Positions 54,440-64,000 of a stretch of 64,000 nt of DNA are shown one piece after another. The DNA is taken from NCBI GenBank assembly GCA_003439945.1, contig QVRM01001440.1:248001-312000 (forward strand), read 5' to 3'. Source of the stretch: Dermanyssus gallinae (taxonomy: Eukaryota; Arthropoda; Arachnida; Mesostigmata; Dermanyssidae). The notes beneath the pieces are model-generated. The model worked only from the letters and a program-made list of their open reading frames with translations. It ran no database searches and was not told where the DNA came from. A program made the position numbers and the translations under genes. Position 1 is the first letter of the stretch. The number at the start of each line of letters is the position of its first letter.

Positions 54440-54665
54440 GACCCGCTAATACTAATAGTAGTAGTAACAGTAATAGTAATAATAAAAATAATAATAGCCT
54501 GATGCTGCTCTTGATTCAACACTCTCTGCTATGAGTGTTCAGACACACACAGCGGCTTTTGGTGGCGGTATTAGATAGTAGTGGGTATTACCCAGGCCAG
54601 TGCCTGATCTGTGGCGTTTGTAGCACGCCAGTCGAGGTCCGTGACAATAAAAAAAAAAAAAACCA
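54440..54665 (+). mobile_element. Inserted repeat between two R1 fragments
   Basis: An AAT/AGT-rich run, then the block shared with 14580-14660 (CTTGATTCAACACTCTCTGCTATGAGTG), a Cys-rich frame (GQCLICGVCSTPVEVRD) and a 14-base A tract at about 54647-54660. The A tract suggests a retroposed + strand insertion. Confidence 0.5.
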
Positions 54666-54689
54666 CCCCCAGAATCCCTCTTGGTTCGG

Positions 54690-57310
54690 AATTGTCAACC
54701 ATACCGTACCTCTCGTGGTCCGGCAGGCGGGTGTGTCCACATCTCCGCCCAAGCGACGAGTGTGGCCTCCCGAGCGTCAGTCCACGATGTCTCCCCGTTT
54801 AATCTCCGCCTACTCCTTTCTTGCGCCAGCATGTCCCATGAAAGCAGGCATGCGAGAACAAGCGGGACGTCCGCGGGGACCGTCCGGAACGCCCGGCTAA
54901 CCTGATTTGCCGCACCTCGTTGGGAGCGGCGCAGGGTCTGGCGAGCCGCGACGTTCTGCGTGCCAAGTCCGTCCACTGGTGCGGCATAGAGGGCGACCGC
55001 TTCTGCAACAGCAGCTAGTAGGCGCCGTTTAGGATCGGACGCGCCTCCCTCCCGGGGTAGTATACGAGCCAGGTTGGCTAAGACTCTTCCCACCTTTTGC
55101 GTAACCTGCCTGATGTGTGGCCAGTTAGATCTGTGTCCAAGGTTACCCCTAGGTACTTGGCGTAGTGGGACGGCATGAGAGCGTGCCCGTTGAGCTCCAG
55201 GGACACAGGCCCTGTTCTCCTGCGGACAATTAGAAAAAGGGCCTTGGTTTTTTATAATGCTAAAGACAGGTGATGTTCGGTCATCCACGTGCTTATTCGA
55301 TCAAGAGCCGTGTTCGCCCAAGCCTACAGAATAGTCCATGTGCGCGCGGTGACCACCAGTGCAAGATCATCCGCGTAGGCGACTGTCTCCACTCTGTCCG
55401 GCAGGTTGTCCAGCCGCAAGACACCATCGTATGCCACGTTCCATAGAACTGGGTCGAGTACTGAGTCCTGCGACACCCCCGCTGTAATTGGATGGGTTCC
55501 CCCTAGCGTGAAAAGCGTACGTTCTGAGCAGAATGGGGGATCCCTTTCTGCTCGAGCGAACTCACTATTATCGACCTGTGGGCAGATCCTCACGTATGTT
55601 AATCACTTTACGTACCTCGGGCTAACAATCTCCTCTGGTAGGTCGTATACCAGACATATCTCCGGACGCGTTAGGAAAGCTTTGATTGCCTGTTCCTTAA
55701 TCAAAAAACTACAAGTGATGTCCGTGCGTACCGCTATTGCGCGCTTCGACTTAAAGATCGCACCAATTGCTTCATACGGCATAGAGGTCATCTGGACGAA
55801 GCTAACGCCGGCTAACCTGACTACCGAGCAATATCTATAGCACGTTTCCGTGACTCGACGCGAGCCGCCTGTATGACTCGCTCCACTGCATCAAGGGTGG
55901 AGCGGCCCCTGCGGAATCCGAATTGATTGTTTGAGAGGGCATCCTTCGCCTCAAGTTTTTCGTTCAAGCGCTGAACGAGCAAGTTTTTGACTAGTTTGCT
56001 TACAGCGTCGAACAAGCATATTGGGCGGTAGGCTGACGAGCCGGGTAAGGCTTCGGTATCAGTACTAGGTGGGCACGCTTTCACTGGGTGGCAAAGCGAC
56101 TCTCTAGGAACAAGCGTGACACTAGCTCTCCAAGAGGCTTGGGGTAGGATCGTGCCAGCAGTCGCACTATGTCCGGTGGGACCTGTCCGGGCCCGGGGCT
56201 TTACCTGGTGTTAACCGCTCCGCAGCTTCTATTTTGTTATCCGTCGTTACTTCAGGGATCTGTTTAGGGTCAACAGGATTGCTGGTATAAGCGTGGGCCG
56301 GTTGTCGCGGAAAAGGCTTGATAACTGTCCGGCGAATTTCTTCTGCCGGGTGAGGTGATGGTGATGCGCAGAGCTTGCCCATAACAATCCGATACACAAC
56401 AGCTCACACGTCCGCCTCAATCAAATCCAAAGACTTCCAGGATTCGGCCTTCGCCTGCTGAATGAGCGGAGTTTATGCATAAGATCCTCTAGGCGCTCAA
56501 CCCTGGCAGCGGCATCTACCAGAGGGTCGACATTGTGCCCCTGCCGTCTGCGTTTTGCCAGCTAAGAACGTGCACGTGTCAGTGTGAGATTCGCGCGGAT
56601 AGAGTCTACGCGGGTTGTCTGAATATCCAAGCTCCACCAGGGATTTGCAGGCCAGGCTCTTATCCCCCCACGTCTGGCTGGGCTCTCGGCCGCCTGGCAG
56701 GCAGCTGCCAAAATCGTAGCCAGAGCATCCTAGTGTAGTGTAGTGGCCCCCAAGCGAGCGCACCGGTTTCTAAAGAAAGTTTGGAGAGCATTTTTGTTGA
56801 TATATTGCATGTGTCACGTGCGCCTCCGCGTATTGGGACAACGCAGTATCGGCAAGATCAATTCAAACGTTAGATAGCGGTGGTCGCTTAGCGTTTCCTC
56901 GTTCTGCTGGACTTTTCAGTCTTGTATCCGTCGTAGAGCATTCGGGTCCGCCAAGGTTAGGTCTAAGAACGATATTTGACCTTAGCGCGAACGTAGGAAG
57001 ATTGCCATGGTTGATCAGAGTTATATTGTGCTCGGACTTCCAGTCAAGCAGAGTCGCGCCTTTGTCGGGTGCGCGGCGACCCCCCAGGTAGTGTGCACTG
57101 CATTGAAGTCCCCCATGACAAGCAGTGAGTGTTTTGGGTATCGGTGGGACGTTATTGACACCGATAGCCTATCCAAATAGCTCTCCAGGTCTTGCAGTTT
57201 TATTAGGCGAAAAGTAACACAAATTTACAAAGATATTATTGTATGGAAAGTACGCCCACACGAAGCCTTTATCATGATCCTAATCGGAGAGGGAGAGCGT
57301 CACGTCTTGA
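54690..57310 (-). mobile_element. R1-clade LINE element Q: endonuclease and reverse transcriptase
   Basis: From right to left: endonuclease VMGDFNAVHTTWG (near 57100) and ETLSDHRYL (near 56890). Linker and RT entry: ERLTPGKAPGPD (56210), SSAYRPICLFDAVSKLVKNL (56020) and NNQFGFRRGRSTLDAVERVI (55920). After an interruption at 55828-55573: AGVSQDSVLDPVLWNVAYDG (motif B, with QGS altered to QDS and a Gly lost) and VETVAYADDLALVV (motif C, 55390). The thumb region follows, with GRVLANLARILPREGGASDP, RLLAAVAEAVALYAAPV and FRTVPADVPLVLACLLSWDM. Probably belongs with the ORF1 at 58304-57531. Multiple stops and frameshifts. Confidence 0.75.
55573..55828 (+). mobile_element. LINE family 1 fragment nested in element Q
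   Basis: An open + strand stretch, YVNHFTYLGLTISSGRSYTR then HISGRVRKALIACSLIKKLQ and ARFDLKIAPIASYGIEVIW, matches 17000-17220 (YVNQFTYLGITVTPS, LALFDMKIAPIASYG). It sits between the motif 2 and motif B parts of element Q, so it inserted after Q. Confidence 0.8.
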
Positions 57311-57460
57311 CGTGTCCACCAGATGGCCACATTAATTTGTGTAACAGTGTACATGTTAGGTGTAGAACGAGAAATACACACTGCTGTGTTGAGTATGCGC
57401 CCAGTAGATCGTGGGCCGACAGAAGTTTACCTAGAGAACCCTGATCACTACTCTTCCTGG

Positions 57461-57475
57461 GGGGGGGGGGGGGGT
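57461..57475. repeat. Poly-G tract
   Basis: Run of about 15 G in the gap between the ORF1 and endonuclease parts of element Q. Confidence 0.9.
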
Positions 57476-57530
57476 TTCAACCTGGTAAGCGTTGCCCACC
57501 CTTTACCAGTCTTCCGTCGGCGCGAGGGTC

Positions 57531-58304
57531 CTACGGCAATTTATTGCCGCCCCGGTTCAGCGGGTCTGGATGCTTCTGGTAGGGCGTCAGGCTTAGGCTG
57601 CGCCGTGGCACCTGTTTTCGACTCTTTAGGTGGGATAGGCTCCCTTCGCTTACGTGATCTTGTAGCTGTATGCGGTATGACGGACAGGTCATACTGTCGG
57701 CTCTGTGGCCTAAGACCTCGCACACAATACAGTGTGTCGTCTCGACCTTACACGCAGCCGCTGCATGGTCTGGCGATCCGCATCGACGACAGAGGCGAGC
57801 GGCCGCTTTGGGTGCCGTGCAGGTAGCAGCCTTGTGGCCGAGTCTCTGGCAGTTGAAGCACGTGGGTAATCTCTCCCAAACTTCAGGCCTGCACCTGTTG
57901 CCTGCGGTCAGGATAGGTCGCTGAGCCTGAAGCCACTGGGCTGTACGGGCCGTCACCTTCAGCAACGTGTACCAGCGGGTCGTAGTGCGGCCCTGGCGTG
58001 CGTCACTAGTCACTATAGGAAACGCTTCAGTAGCCGCCAGTAGCTGACGGATGTCTGCCTCTATTCTTCTAGCACTGGCCAAAAGATTAATGTCACATAA
58101 GACCACTTCTCGCACGCCGTCACTCAATCGGCTGTCAGTCTGCTGGCCAGTTGCCTTGATGATGTAATCAGCCAACTGAGCCCCGAGGTCCTGGGTGATG
58201 TCCCGTGGTCGGATAATAACGTCACCGTCATTATTCGTAACGAGGCCGTTAACGGCCGACTCCACTTGTGTGTTGTCGGCCAGATAAGCTCGTAGACTCT
58301 TCAC
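57531..58304 (-). CDS. R1-clade LINE ORF1 (gag-like, three zinc knuckles)
   Basis: 257-codon intact frame. The N-terminal half contains SRLSDGVREVVLCDINLLAS and ADIRQLLAATEAFPIV; then WLQAQRPILTAGNRCRPEVW and three tandem CCHC knuckles: CFNCQRLGHKAATC, CRRCGSPDHAAAAC and CIVCEVLGHRADSMTC. This is the usual design of R1/I-type ORF1 nucleic-acid-binding proteins that coat the element RNA. Its own ORF2 is probably the decayed sequence at 57310-54690. The tail is basic and Ser-rich. Confidence 0.85.
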   Translation of the reverse strand: MKSLRAYLADNTQVESAVNGLVTNNDGDVIIRPRDITQDLGAQLADYIIKATGQQTDSRLSDGVREVVLCDINLLASARRIEADIRQLLAATEAFPIVTSDARQGRTTTRWYTLLKVTARTAQWLQAQRPILTAGNRCRPEVWERLPTCFNCQRLGHKAATCTAPKAAARLCRRCGSPDHAAAACKVETTHCIVCEVLGHRADSMTCPSYRIQLQDHVSEGSLSHLKSRKQVPRRSLSLTPYQKHPDPLNRGGNKLP

Positions 58305-58517
58305 TGTGTCGGCTCAGGTTCTCTCCAACCCTGACTTTTTTTTGGAAGATCTCGGAAATGCATAATGCAAAAGCGCTACTGGCAGCTAGCAGCAGCTAGT
58401 GTAGGACTCGCACCTACTAAGACCGATATCCTCCCTACCCTCCCAAATCCCGAGATTGCATTGGCATTACTTCGACAACCCCGAGAGAGGAGTCTCGTGG
58501 TCTAGCGCTCTATGCGC

Positions 58518-59312
58518 CTAGCCAATACTTGCCCTTCCTGGAGAGGTGCGTCGAGATCCTCCGGAGGGTCCCTCCCTCAGCTCTTCCTCTCGACTGCCCT
58601 TCAAAGGGGCCTGGCCGTAGCGGGCTCGTCTTACCGCCTCCAGGTTCAGCTTTTTCCTCATGGTGGTGTCGAGGTAACGTCGACCTTTTGTCCAATTCGT
58701 CTCGGCCTTCATCATGAAGTCCACCACGTACTGCGGAGTCTTTCCCATCAGCTCGGGCGTCGCGGAGGCACGTGCTCCCGCAAGGGCCGCGCAGTGCACG
58801 ATCGTGTGTTCAACGTCGTCCGCGTCCCCGGAGGAGCAGATAACGCAGATGTCAACCGGCGCCTTGCCGATGCGCATCATATATGTCTGGAACTGGCCGT
58901 GTCCTGTGAGCACTTGCGTCGTAGTGCACGACAGCTCCCCCAGCTGCTTGTCATACCACCGGCGCAGATCCGGTATCAGTCGGCGAGTCCATTGACCGCC
59001 GGCGTCGCCCCGGGGATTTCGCCATTCATCGTTCCACAACTCCAGTGTCTTCTGCTGTGCCCGCGCGAGGTCCCAGTTCCCGTCGAGACGGCGTTCGCTT
59101 CCCTCTCTGGCCAGGGGATCCCAAGGTAGCTGGCGGGCGAGTACTATCAGGGCAACACCGTGCGATAGGCCCTGCAGACTCTTATGGCCATTCCCCTCTG
59201 CGCGGCTCTGAGTGCGCCCCGGTTTCGCGCCGTCCGGAGGGCAAAGTCTGCCCAGGCGGGTGCCGCATACATCGCCGTTGACTCTGCCACGGTCACCAGA
59301 AGCTGTCTCCAC
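58518..59312 (-). CDS. Element P ORF2 C-terminal frame
   Basis: Open frame of 264 codons with a C-x2-C-x8-H-x4-C knuckle (CVICSSGDADDVEHTIVHC) and downstream KTPQYVVDFMMKAETNWTKG then RRYLDTTMRKKLNLEAVRRA. This post-RT zinc domain helps bind the element RNA or the target in R1-type LINEs. The corresponding decayed copies are at 6830-6990, 9655-9960 and 54020-54110. Confidence 0.75.
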   Translation of the reverse strand: METASGDRGRVNGDVCGTRLGRLCPPDGAKPGRTQSRAEGNGHKSLQGLSHGVALIVLARQLPWDPLAREGSERRLDGNWDLARAQQKTLELWNDEWRNPRGDAGGQWTRRLIPDLRRWYDKQLGELSCTTTQVLTGHGQFQTYMMRIGKAPVDICVICSSGDADDVEHTIVHCAALAGARASATPELMGKTPQYVVDFMMKAETNWTKGRRYLDTTMRKKLNLEAVRRARYGQAPLKGSREEELREGPSGGSRRTSPGRASIG

Positions 59313-59700
59313 CTCTCAGACGCCCCTCCCTCTCGTAGGAGGATGCAAGATTCTGCGCGACCCCAGCGACCTTGCGGGCAACGTGGGCAATATGCGCCGC
59401 ACCCGTAAGCCTGGTGTCCAGAATGACCCCCAGGTACTTAGCCTCCTTCTTCATTGCTATGGGTTGGCCCGAGAGAGTCAGATTGAGCCCCCTCATGCGC
59501 TTTCGCTTGGTGAGGTAAAGTGCCTCCGTTTTTTGTGGCGCCAGTTGGAGGTGATGCTCACGCATACACTCGGCCACTTTGTTCAGAGCAATATTTGCCA
59601 GCTTCTGTAGTTGAGTTTCCCGTCTGGCTGTTACCAGCAGCGCCAGGTCATCGGCGTATGCTAGGGTTTCCACTCCGTCAGGCAGACCCTCCATTTGCAA
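59293..59700 (-). CDS. Element P ORF2, RT motif C frame
   Basis: 135-codon frame holding VETLAYADDLALLVTAR, LQLAPQKTEALYLTKRKRM and AKYLGVILDTRLTGAAHI. It overlaps the C-terminal frame and needs a frameshift near 59300 to join it. Upstream it continues as LWNIAYDGVL-like sequence. Confidence 0.75.
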   Translation of the reverse strand: MQMEGLPDGVETLAYADDLALLVTARRETQLQKLANIALNKVAECMREHHLQLAPQKTEALYLTKRKRMRGLNLTLSGQPIAMKKEAKYLGVILDTRLTGAAHIAHVARKVAGVAQNLASSYEREGRLRGGDSFW

Positions 59701-60369
59701 GACCCCATCGTATGCGATGTTCCAGAGAACCGGGCCAATTACGGATCCTGCGGGACGCCCAAGCTTAGTTCATACTCGCTGTCTCCCGCTCTAAGAGTCC
59801 TGTCTTCCACGTAAGATGATATTATGCGGCGGAGATAGAGGAATATTTCCCGTCGTTTCAGCGCAGTCGTGATGACCCCCCCTAGTTGGCTGTGTTAAAA
59901 GCGTTACGACCGTCTAAGTGTATTAAAAGCAAGTATGACCTGTTTTTTTAAAGGCTTTGTAGCTTCTTGCCTGGCGTGATGTAAAACCCGTTGCAGTACG
60001 TCGAGCGGTAAGCGGCCCTGTCGGAAACCGTATTGATGTTCCGACAAGGCAAATATTCAACTTATTTAAGTCTCAGGAGTCAAGAGAGCTGCTCAGCCAA
60101 CGACGTATCACGTGGAACTTCAACTGTCCGCGGGCCCCCTAGCATGAATGATTTTTCAAACGGCTTGTTGGTACGATAAAGGCGGCATTAGCGAAAACTC
60201 TAGGACGCAGTCTTCTTTTTTCGCACGATTTTGGTCGAGCTGGCTGTCGCCGTCAACGATCGGCCAGTCACGCATTTGTCTGCTGAGCCATCCGAGCCCT
60301 CACCCCAGCTTACCTCATTCGAGGAGGTCATCCGTCATCGGCGCTATATTCAGGGCGACGTCAGCCGAA

Positions 60370-60648
60370 GAGCTTTGGGCGGCCATACGACTCAAAGAGG
60401 ACTACTTTAAATATCTCTCTGTGCGCTGGCAGCGCGACTACATTATGCAACTTCGATCGGCAAACATGGGTGTCGCCGGCAAGGCGCGCCCAATCAAAGT
60501 AGGAGACGTATGCCTCTTGCGCGAAGATTACACTCCACGACTTCACTGGGAATTAAAGTGGAAGAATGCCACAGTCGACGCGATGGCCTGCCGAAGGCAT
60601 GCACTGTCCGTTTTTCAACCGTACATTTTTCGGCGGGAGCTTCAATAA
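60370..60648 (+). mobile_element. BEL/Pao LTR retrotransposon remnant (integrase C-terminus)
   Basis: The frame reads ELWAAIRLKEDYFKYLSVRW then QRDYIMQLRSANMGVAGKAR, IKVGDVCLLREDYTPRLHWE and LKW. The pattern F..RW..EYL..LR...........VGDVVLL.ED..PR..W is the conserved domain at the end of BEL/Pao polyproteins. The usual last part (GRV.....G.DG..R) is replaced by unrelated sequence. No LTRs were found next to it. Confidence 0.8.
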
Positions 60649-60779
60649 TTTTAAGACGGTTATATATTACCAATTAGAATGGATGACCATTTCGGTCTTA
60701 ATACGTGGAATGAAATATTGCATAAATAGAAAGCACCTTTATTTGCATAATAAAGGGTGGAAAAGGAGACTAGGTAGGC

Positions 60780-61620
60780 AATGACGCCCACGAAGCCGCC
60801 TTGTTGTGCGATTCTCTGACTACACTCCAGACAAACATATTATTAATTGTTTCAAGTCTTGCAATACATTTTGGTAAAAACATGATTTGACTTCTGCGAT
60901 TGTTCATTGTCACATCGAAGAAACGGTCGATAAGATCAGCACTTGCAAGTTGCGATAGCGCACGCGTGTCGTTTTTCTTCAGTAAAATCGACAGCGACAA
61001 AAGGTTAACAGCATTCGGCTCGATATCACATCTTCTACAGAGTTTTTTTTTAGAAATCTTCTCTAAACGCCTTCGATCATGGCTATGTGCTTGCACAAGT
61101 ATGGGCTCCAGACGGGTGAACAATATAAAATTTTAGATAGCACAAATGCTTTATACAAGCGAATGTACACATTTGGGTCCTTGATGATAAAACAACGAAA
61201 CAGCATGTTCACAAGTGTAGATGTTAATTTGACTAGTTCTCGTAAATGTGCAGGAAATGTAAGATCCGTTGACATTAAAACACCGAGGTCTCGTGCAACA
61301 TTAGCGGAGGGCAATATTGTCCCGTTAAGCTTGTACTCTAGATCGAAGAAGCCATGTTTTAAAACAAGGCATTTTGAAACGGATAGCTCCTTCCCATTGT
61401 CGATACACCAGCGACAGATGCCATCGACAGCAGACTGTAGCGCAGTATGCGCTGAGGGAGAGTCCAAGGGAGCGTATATCTTTAGGTCCTCAGCGTACAA
61501 TAGGTATTTGACACTCGACGAAATGTAGGATTTTAAATCTAAAACAAATACTGTGTACAGCAGAGCACAGCAGTATAAATTCAAATGAACTGAACACCGC
61601 CTGGCGCCAACAGCCGGATG
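60780..61620 (-). mobile_element. CR1-like LINE reverse transcriptase, 3' half
   Basis: The frame reads YTVFVLDLKSYISSSVKYLL then YAEDLKIYAPL (motif C with YADD changed to YAED), AVDGICRWCIDNGKELSVSK then CLVLKHG, NVARDLGVLMSTDLTFPAHL, SKILYCSPVWSPYLCKHIAM and, in the next frame, SHDRRRLEKISKKKLCRRCD then NLLSLSILLKKNDTRALSQL. Motif A and the earlier half are missing, so it is 5'-truncated. Confidence 0.8.
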
Positions 61621-62112
61621 CGGAATGACATGTTGTATATTCAAATTCAAGGAACACGCCTGCCGCTAAAAGCCAGACGCGCGTTCAGAACCGAAGGATG
61701 TGGTCACGTCTCGCGCAACGTAGGTCTCTAGTAGTGGCAGTGAGATGGACTAGGTTTAGCAATCCCACCGACGGCTATTAACGGGCCCCTTACCGACACA
61801 CCTGTGCCGCCAACACTCATAATACTCGTTCAAACCAAGGAATTAACGTCCAATAAGTATGTTTGTCAAAATTTTATCGTCCATGAATCACGAGCTAGAG
61901 CAATTACGTCTATCACTGACTACAGCCCAAACTACAGGGCTTTGTCAATTTCGAAATTTGGAATTTAGTTAACTTTCATCGTCTACGAATCACGAGCTAC
62001 AGCAAATACGTATATCACTGATTACAGCCTAAACTACAAGACTTTGCCAATTTCGAAATTTGGAATTTAGCTGGCAATGCTTTACCGGGAACCTGAGGTC
62101 TGTTGTTGACAA
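61615..62112. repeat. Interspersed repeat copy 2, interrupted
   Basis: 61615-61700 and 62055-62112 match the left and right parts of the repeat at 15445-15610. Between them lies a direct duplication: 61872-61970 and 61971-62071 share ATCGTC.A.GAATCACGAGCTA.AGCAA, TATCACTGA.TACAGCC.AAACTACA and CAATTTCGAAATTTGGAATTTAG. Confidence 0.75.
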
Positions 62113-62118
62113 GCTAGG

Positions 62119-62343
62119 TCACATTTGCTTCCCGCGTCGAAGTTCCACGTCATCAAAACGCTTCTCCTGGAAAGCAGATGTGAATTTGAGAAAGAGCATG
62201 AAATCTGCCAGGTCTAAATCTGGCCGCTTGGGAGGGGGGATGTTGACCCCATTTGACCAGAAACAACGAACAAGAACGCTGTGGTGGAAGGTGCATTGTC
62301 GTAACAGGCGGAGGGGCATTATTTGTAAGTGCGGGTCGAGCAC
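62119..62343 (-). mobile_element. Mariner-like transposase fragment
   Basis: The frame reads LLRQCTFHHSVLVRCFWSNG then VNIPPPKRPDLDLADFMLFL then KFTSAFQEKRFDDVELRRG. It is a relative of the fragment at 12440-12640 and of the mariner family, in which PDL..ADF carries the last catalytic acidic residue. Both copies lie near the inner border of the inverted duplication. Confidence 0.65.
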
Positions 62344-62349
62344 GACGTT

Positions 62350-63780
62350 TTCTTGGGCTCAGCTATTTTAAAACTTCCATAAAGAATAACCGTGTCACTC
62401 GCACTTCCTCAAACAGCCTCCTTCAGACTTTCGCGACTCGGTTGAGGAGTTAGATCTTCGTCGAGAAATTAGATCAAAAACACCATATTTCATCGGCTGT
62501 GATGTTCAGCAAAACGCTGGTCAAAATCGGTCGCGTCAACGATGTGTTCAGACACCTACTTGCGTGCAATGATTTTGGTTCAGGCTGCTAAACTTTGCGT
62601 ATTTAATAATTTCATCATTTTCTGCTGGTCACTGGTCAACAAGGATCATCTTCTTCAGACAACTATTCAGATAAAGCGAAAACTATTCGAAGAACATTAA
62701 GGTTAAAGCAAATCATACTGACGTTTAGCGGAGCAAATATTGTAAATACTGTTAGTGAAAATGCTTAAATAAACGTAATCCTGTGTTTGTTTTTAAGTTG
62801 GCGCCACTCGTTTCTGGCAAAAAATGACTATATATTCATACCCCGTGTCGCGCATTATAGCTAGCGGCTCGATAATGCGTAATATGTATGGTTCAGTTTG
62901 CATTTCATTGTTTGCTGCTTACTCCCGTCAGCAGCTTGCCCGGTTTGTTCAATCTCTGCCATCGCATAAAATGTTAGTTTAATCTTTCCCTAATCAAAAG
63001 GCGGGCAATGACGGTTAGGCAGCTCCAATTATTCGAGTGATGGATTATATCCGCACCGATTTTAACTTAAGAATGACAACAATTAGTTCAGGTTTTCTGC
63101 ATAATGCGTCGTGGGTGTACGTGCGAGCATTAGCGCTTTTGCTATCTTTCGTTTTGCCTTAGGCACTGCTTAACTAAATCTATTTAAGAGGTTATCGTGT
63201 ATTTTTTTAAATAATAAGTGTATTGTAGAGCTTTTATTGATTGTATATCGGCCTAGGCACAGTTAGAATGTTTCGACGAATTTCTTAGGTTTAGCGGGGT
63301 ATTCGGCGATTTTCTTTAGTTTTGTTCACATTGTAGATTTTTGATAGTATATTTTATGAACACTTTTTATCCAGCAACAGTACGTGCTTATCGCTTTAGC
63401 TTCGCTAACTTAAGCTTAAGAAAACATTAACTGTGAATCTAAAATGTTTAAATTATGACTCATGCGGTACATGTATGATATATGCATTCACAATTTTTAT
63501 GAAATGCTTTCGGAATCTTGCACGCTGTGAGTATTTAGTATAGCTAGTATAGCTCACTGGCTCTTCGTTATCAACATGCTACAGGTATAAGTTTACTTAG
63601 TATCTGCATTGTGGCTATACGCGCTTGAAAATATCGTTACTTATTTAAATTAAATTTGATTAAATAAGAACGTTGAGCATAATGCATATATGTCATATGC
63701 GCTTTGCATTATAAGGTTAAGGGCACATTTTATTTACTTCATATAAGCTTGGCAGATGAAATAAAGGTTATTTTTAATTT
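62350..63780. other. Left flank of the right-edge exon
   Basis: No frame of note. From about 63000 it is the inverted counterpart of 11700-12520. Confidence 0.6.
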
Positions 63781-63783
63781 CAG

Positions 63784-63965
63784 CGTCATACAATAACGAT
63801 TTTTATCGAAACATCGGTTATTAGGTTGCAAGTAGGTCGTCTGCTACGTGGCGATACGACTGTATTCGCAGCTATTGAGAGCATCCATTCGATGTGTACC
63901 CGTTCTCGACAGCTACAGTTCGGACGCAACTATGCACCTACACCCTTTGCAAGCTGTTATGATCG
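63784..63965 (+). CDS. Candidate host-gene exon at the right edge, family unknown
   Basis: 182 nt between acceptor TTTTAATTTCAG and donor GATCG|GTAAGT, open in one frame: HTITIFIETSVIRLQVGRLL, RGDTTVFAAIESIHSMCTRS, RQLQFGRNYAPTPFASCYDR. Compared with its inverted copy at 11507-11690, changes concentrate at third codon positions and the QLQFGRNYAPT core is unchanged in protein, which supports this frame. Splice sites are conserved in both copies. The gene would continue past position 64000. It could instead be part of an uncharacterised mobile element. Confidence 0.5.
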
Positions 63966-64000
63966 GTAAGTGAACCCTACGTTACAACTAAGCGTAAATT

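Larger units (their letters stand above)
58375..60080 (-). mobile_element. R1-clade LINE element P: ORF2 from RT to C-terminus
   Basis: Right to left: SEHQYGFRQGRLPLDVLQRV (about 60030), VILAFNTLRR-like motif A remnant (59900), LQMEGLPDGVETLAYADDLA then LLVTARRE (motif C, 59690-59620), KKEAKYLGVILDTRL (59440), SLQGLSHGVALIVLARQLPW (59170) and TTTQVLTGHGQFQTYMMRIG then KAPVDICVICSSGDADDVEH then TIVHC (58920-58790). The C-terminal 264-codon frame is open. The 3' tail near 58405 (AGTAGGTGCGAGTCCTACACTA on the minus strand) matches other R1 ends. The endonuclease and ORF1 are missing, so it is 5'-truncated. Confidence 0.8.

Overview
This is a eukaryotic nuclear window. There are no bacterial-style operons; the two host genes are split into short exons with GT/AG introns, and the rest is dominated by decayed retrotransposons. 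The mix of elements (R1-clade, CR1/jockey-like and other non-LTR LINEs, a BEL/Pao remnant, mariner remnants, solo LTRs, tRNA-derived SINEs) together with CD36-family genes points to an arthropod. A chelicerate such as a tick is my guess; it is an inference from general genome style, not something the sequence proves.

Host genes. Two CD36/SCARB-like scavenger-receptor genes lie head to head. Gene B (+ strand) can be followed from a start codon at 18818 through ten coding exons to a stop at 35221, giving a predicted protein of about 596 residues. It has an N-terminal membrane helix, a glycosylated extracellular CD36 domain, a C-terminal membrane helix and an unusually long Ser/Glu-rich cytoplasmic tail. 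Gene A (- strand) starts at 9346. Its first three coding exons (9346-9295, 8936-8702, 3538-3308) match gene B exon for exon, with the same intron phases, but I could not find later exons to the left, so it probably runs out of the window. A third possible host gene enters at the right edge as one exon (63784-63965). A frameshifted, inverted copy of that exon and of about 1 kb of its flank lies at 11507-12420.

Mobile-element layout. 1-9300: gene A exons with a CR1-like fragment, an R1 remnant and TA microsatellites in and beside its introns. 9365-18800: the region between the two genes, holding a SINE, R1 and CR1 tails, the inverted duplicate exon, a mariner remnant, two solo LTRs in opposite orientation and a LINE 3' fragment. 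20473-28420: the 7.9-kb intron 2 of gene B, holding a LINE endonuclease fragment (- strand), a gag-like ORF1, a separate reverse transcriptase with a possible restriction-like endonuclease end, and a CR1-like RT fragment. 35300-44700: mostly anonymous sequence, with a tandem duplication near 37.7/38.2 kb, a 20-bp-arm hairpin and R1 fragments. 44740-50300: SINE-like, LINE RT and LINE ORF1 fragments. 50400-53420: the best preserved LINE (- strand), with ORF2 broken by only one stop and one frameshift. 53660-60080: a nest of - strand R1-clade elements with a + strand fragment of another LINE inside one of them. 60150-62350: BEL/Pao, CR1-like and mariner remnants.

The genes do not form an obvious pathway. 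The two receptors are paralogues from an old duplication, and the remaining coding potential is selfish DNA. Exon boundaries were assigned by eye from splice consensus, reading frame and homology between the two paralogues. No alignment or database search was run.
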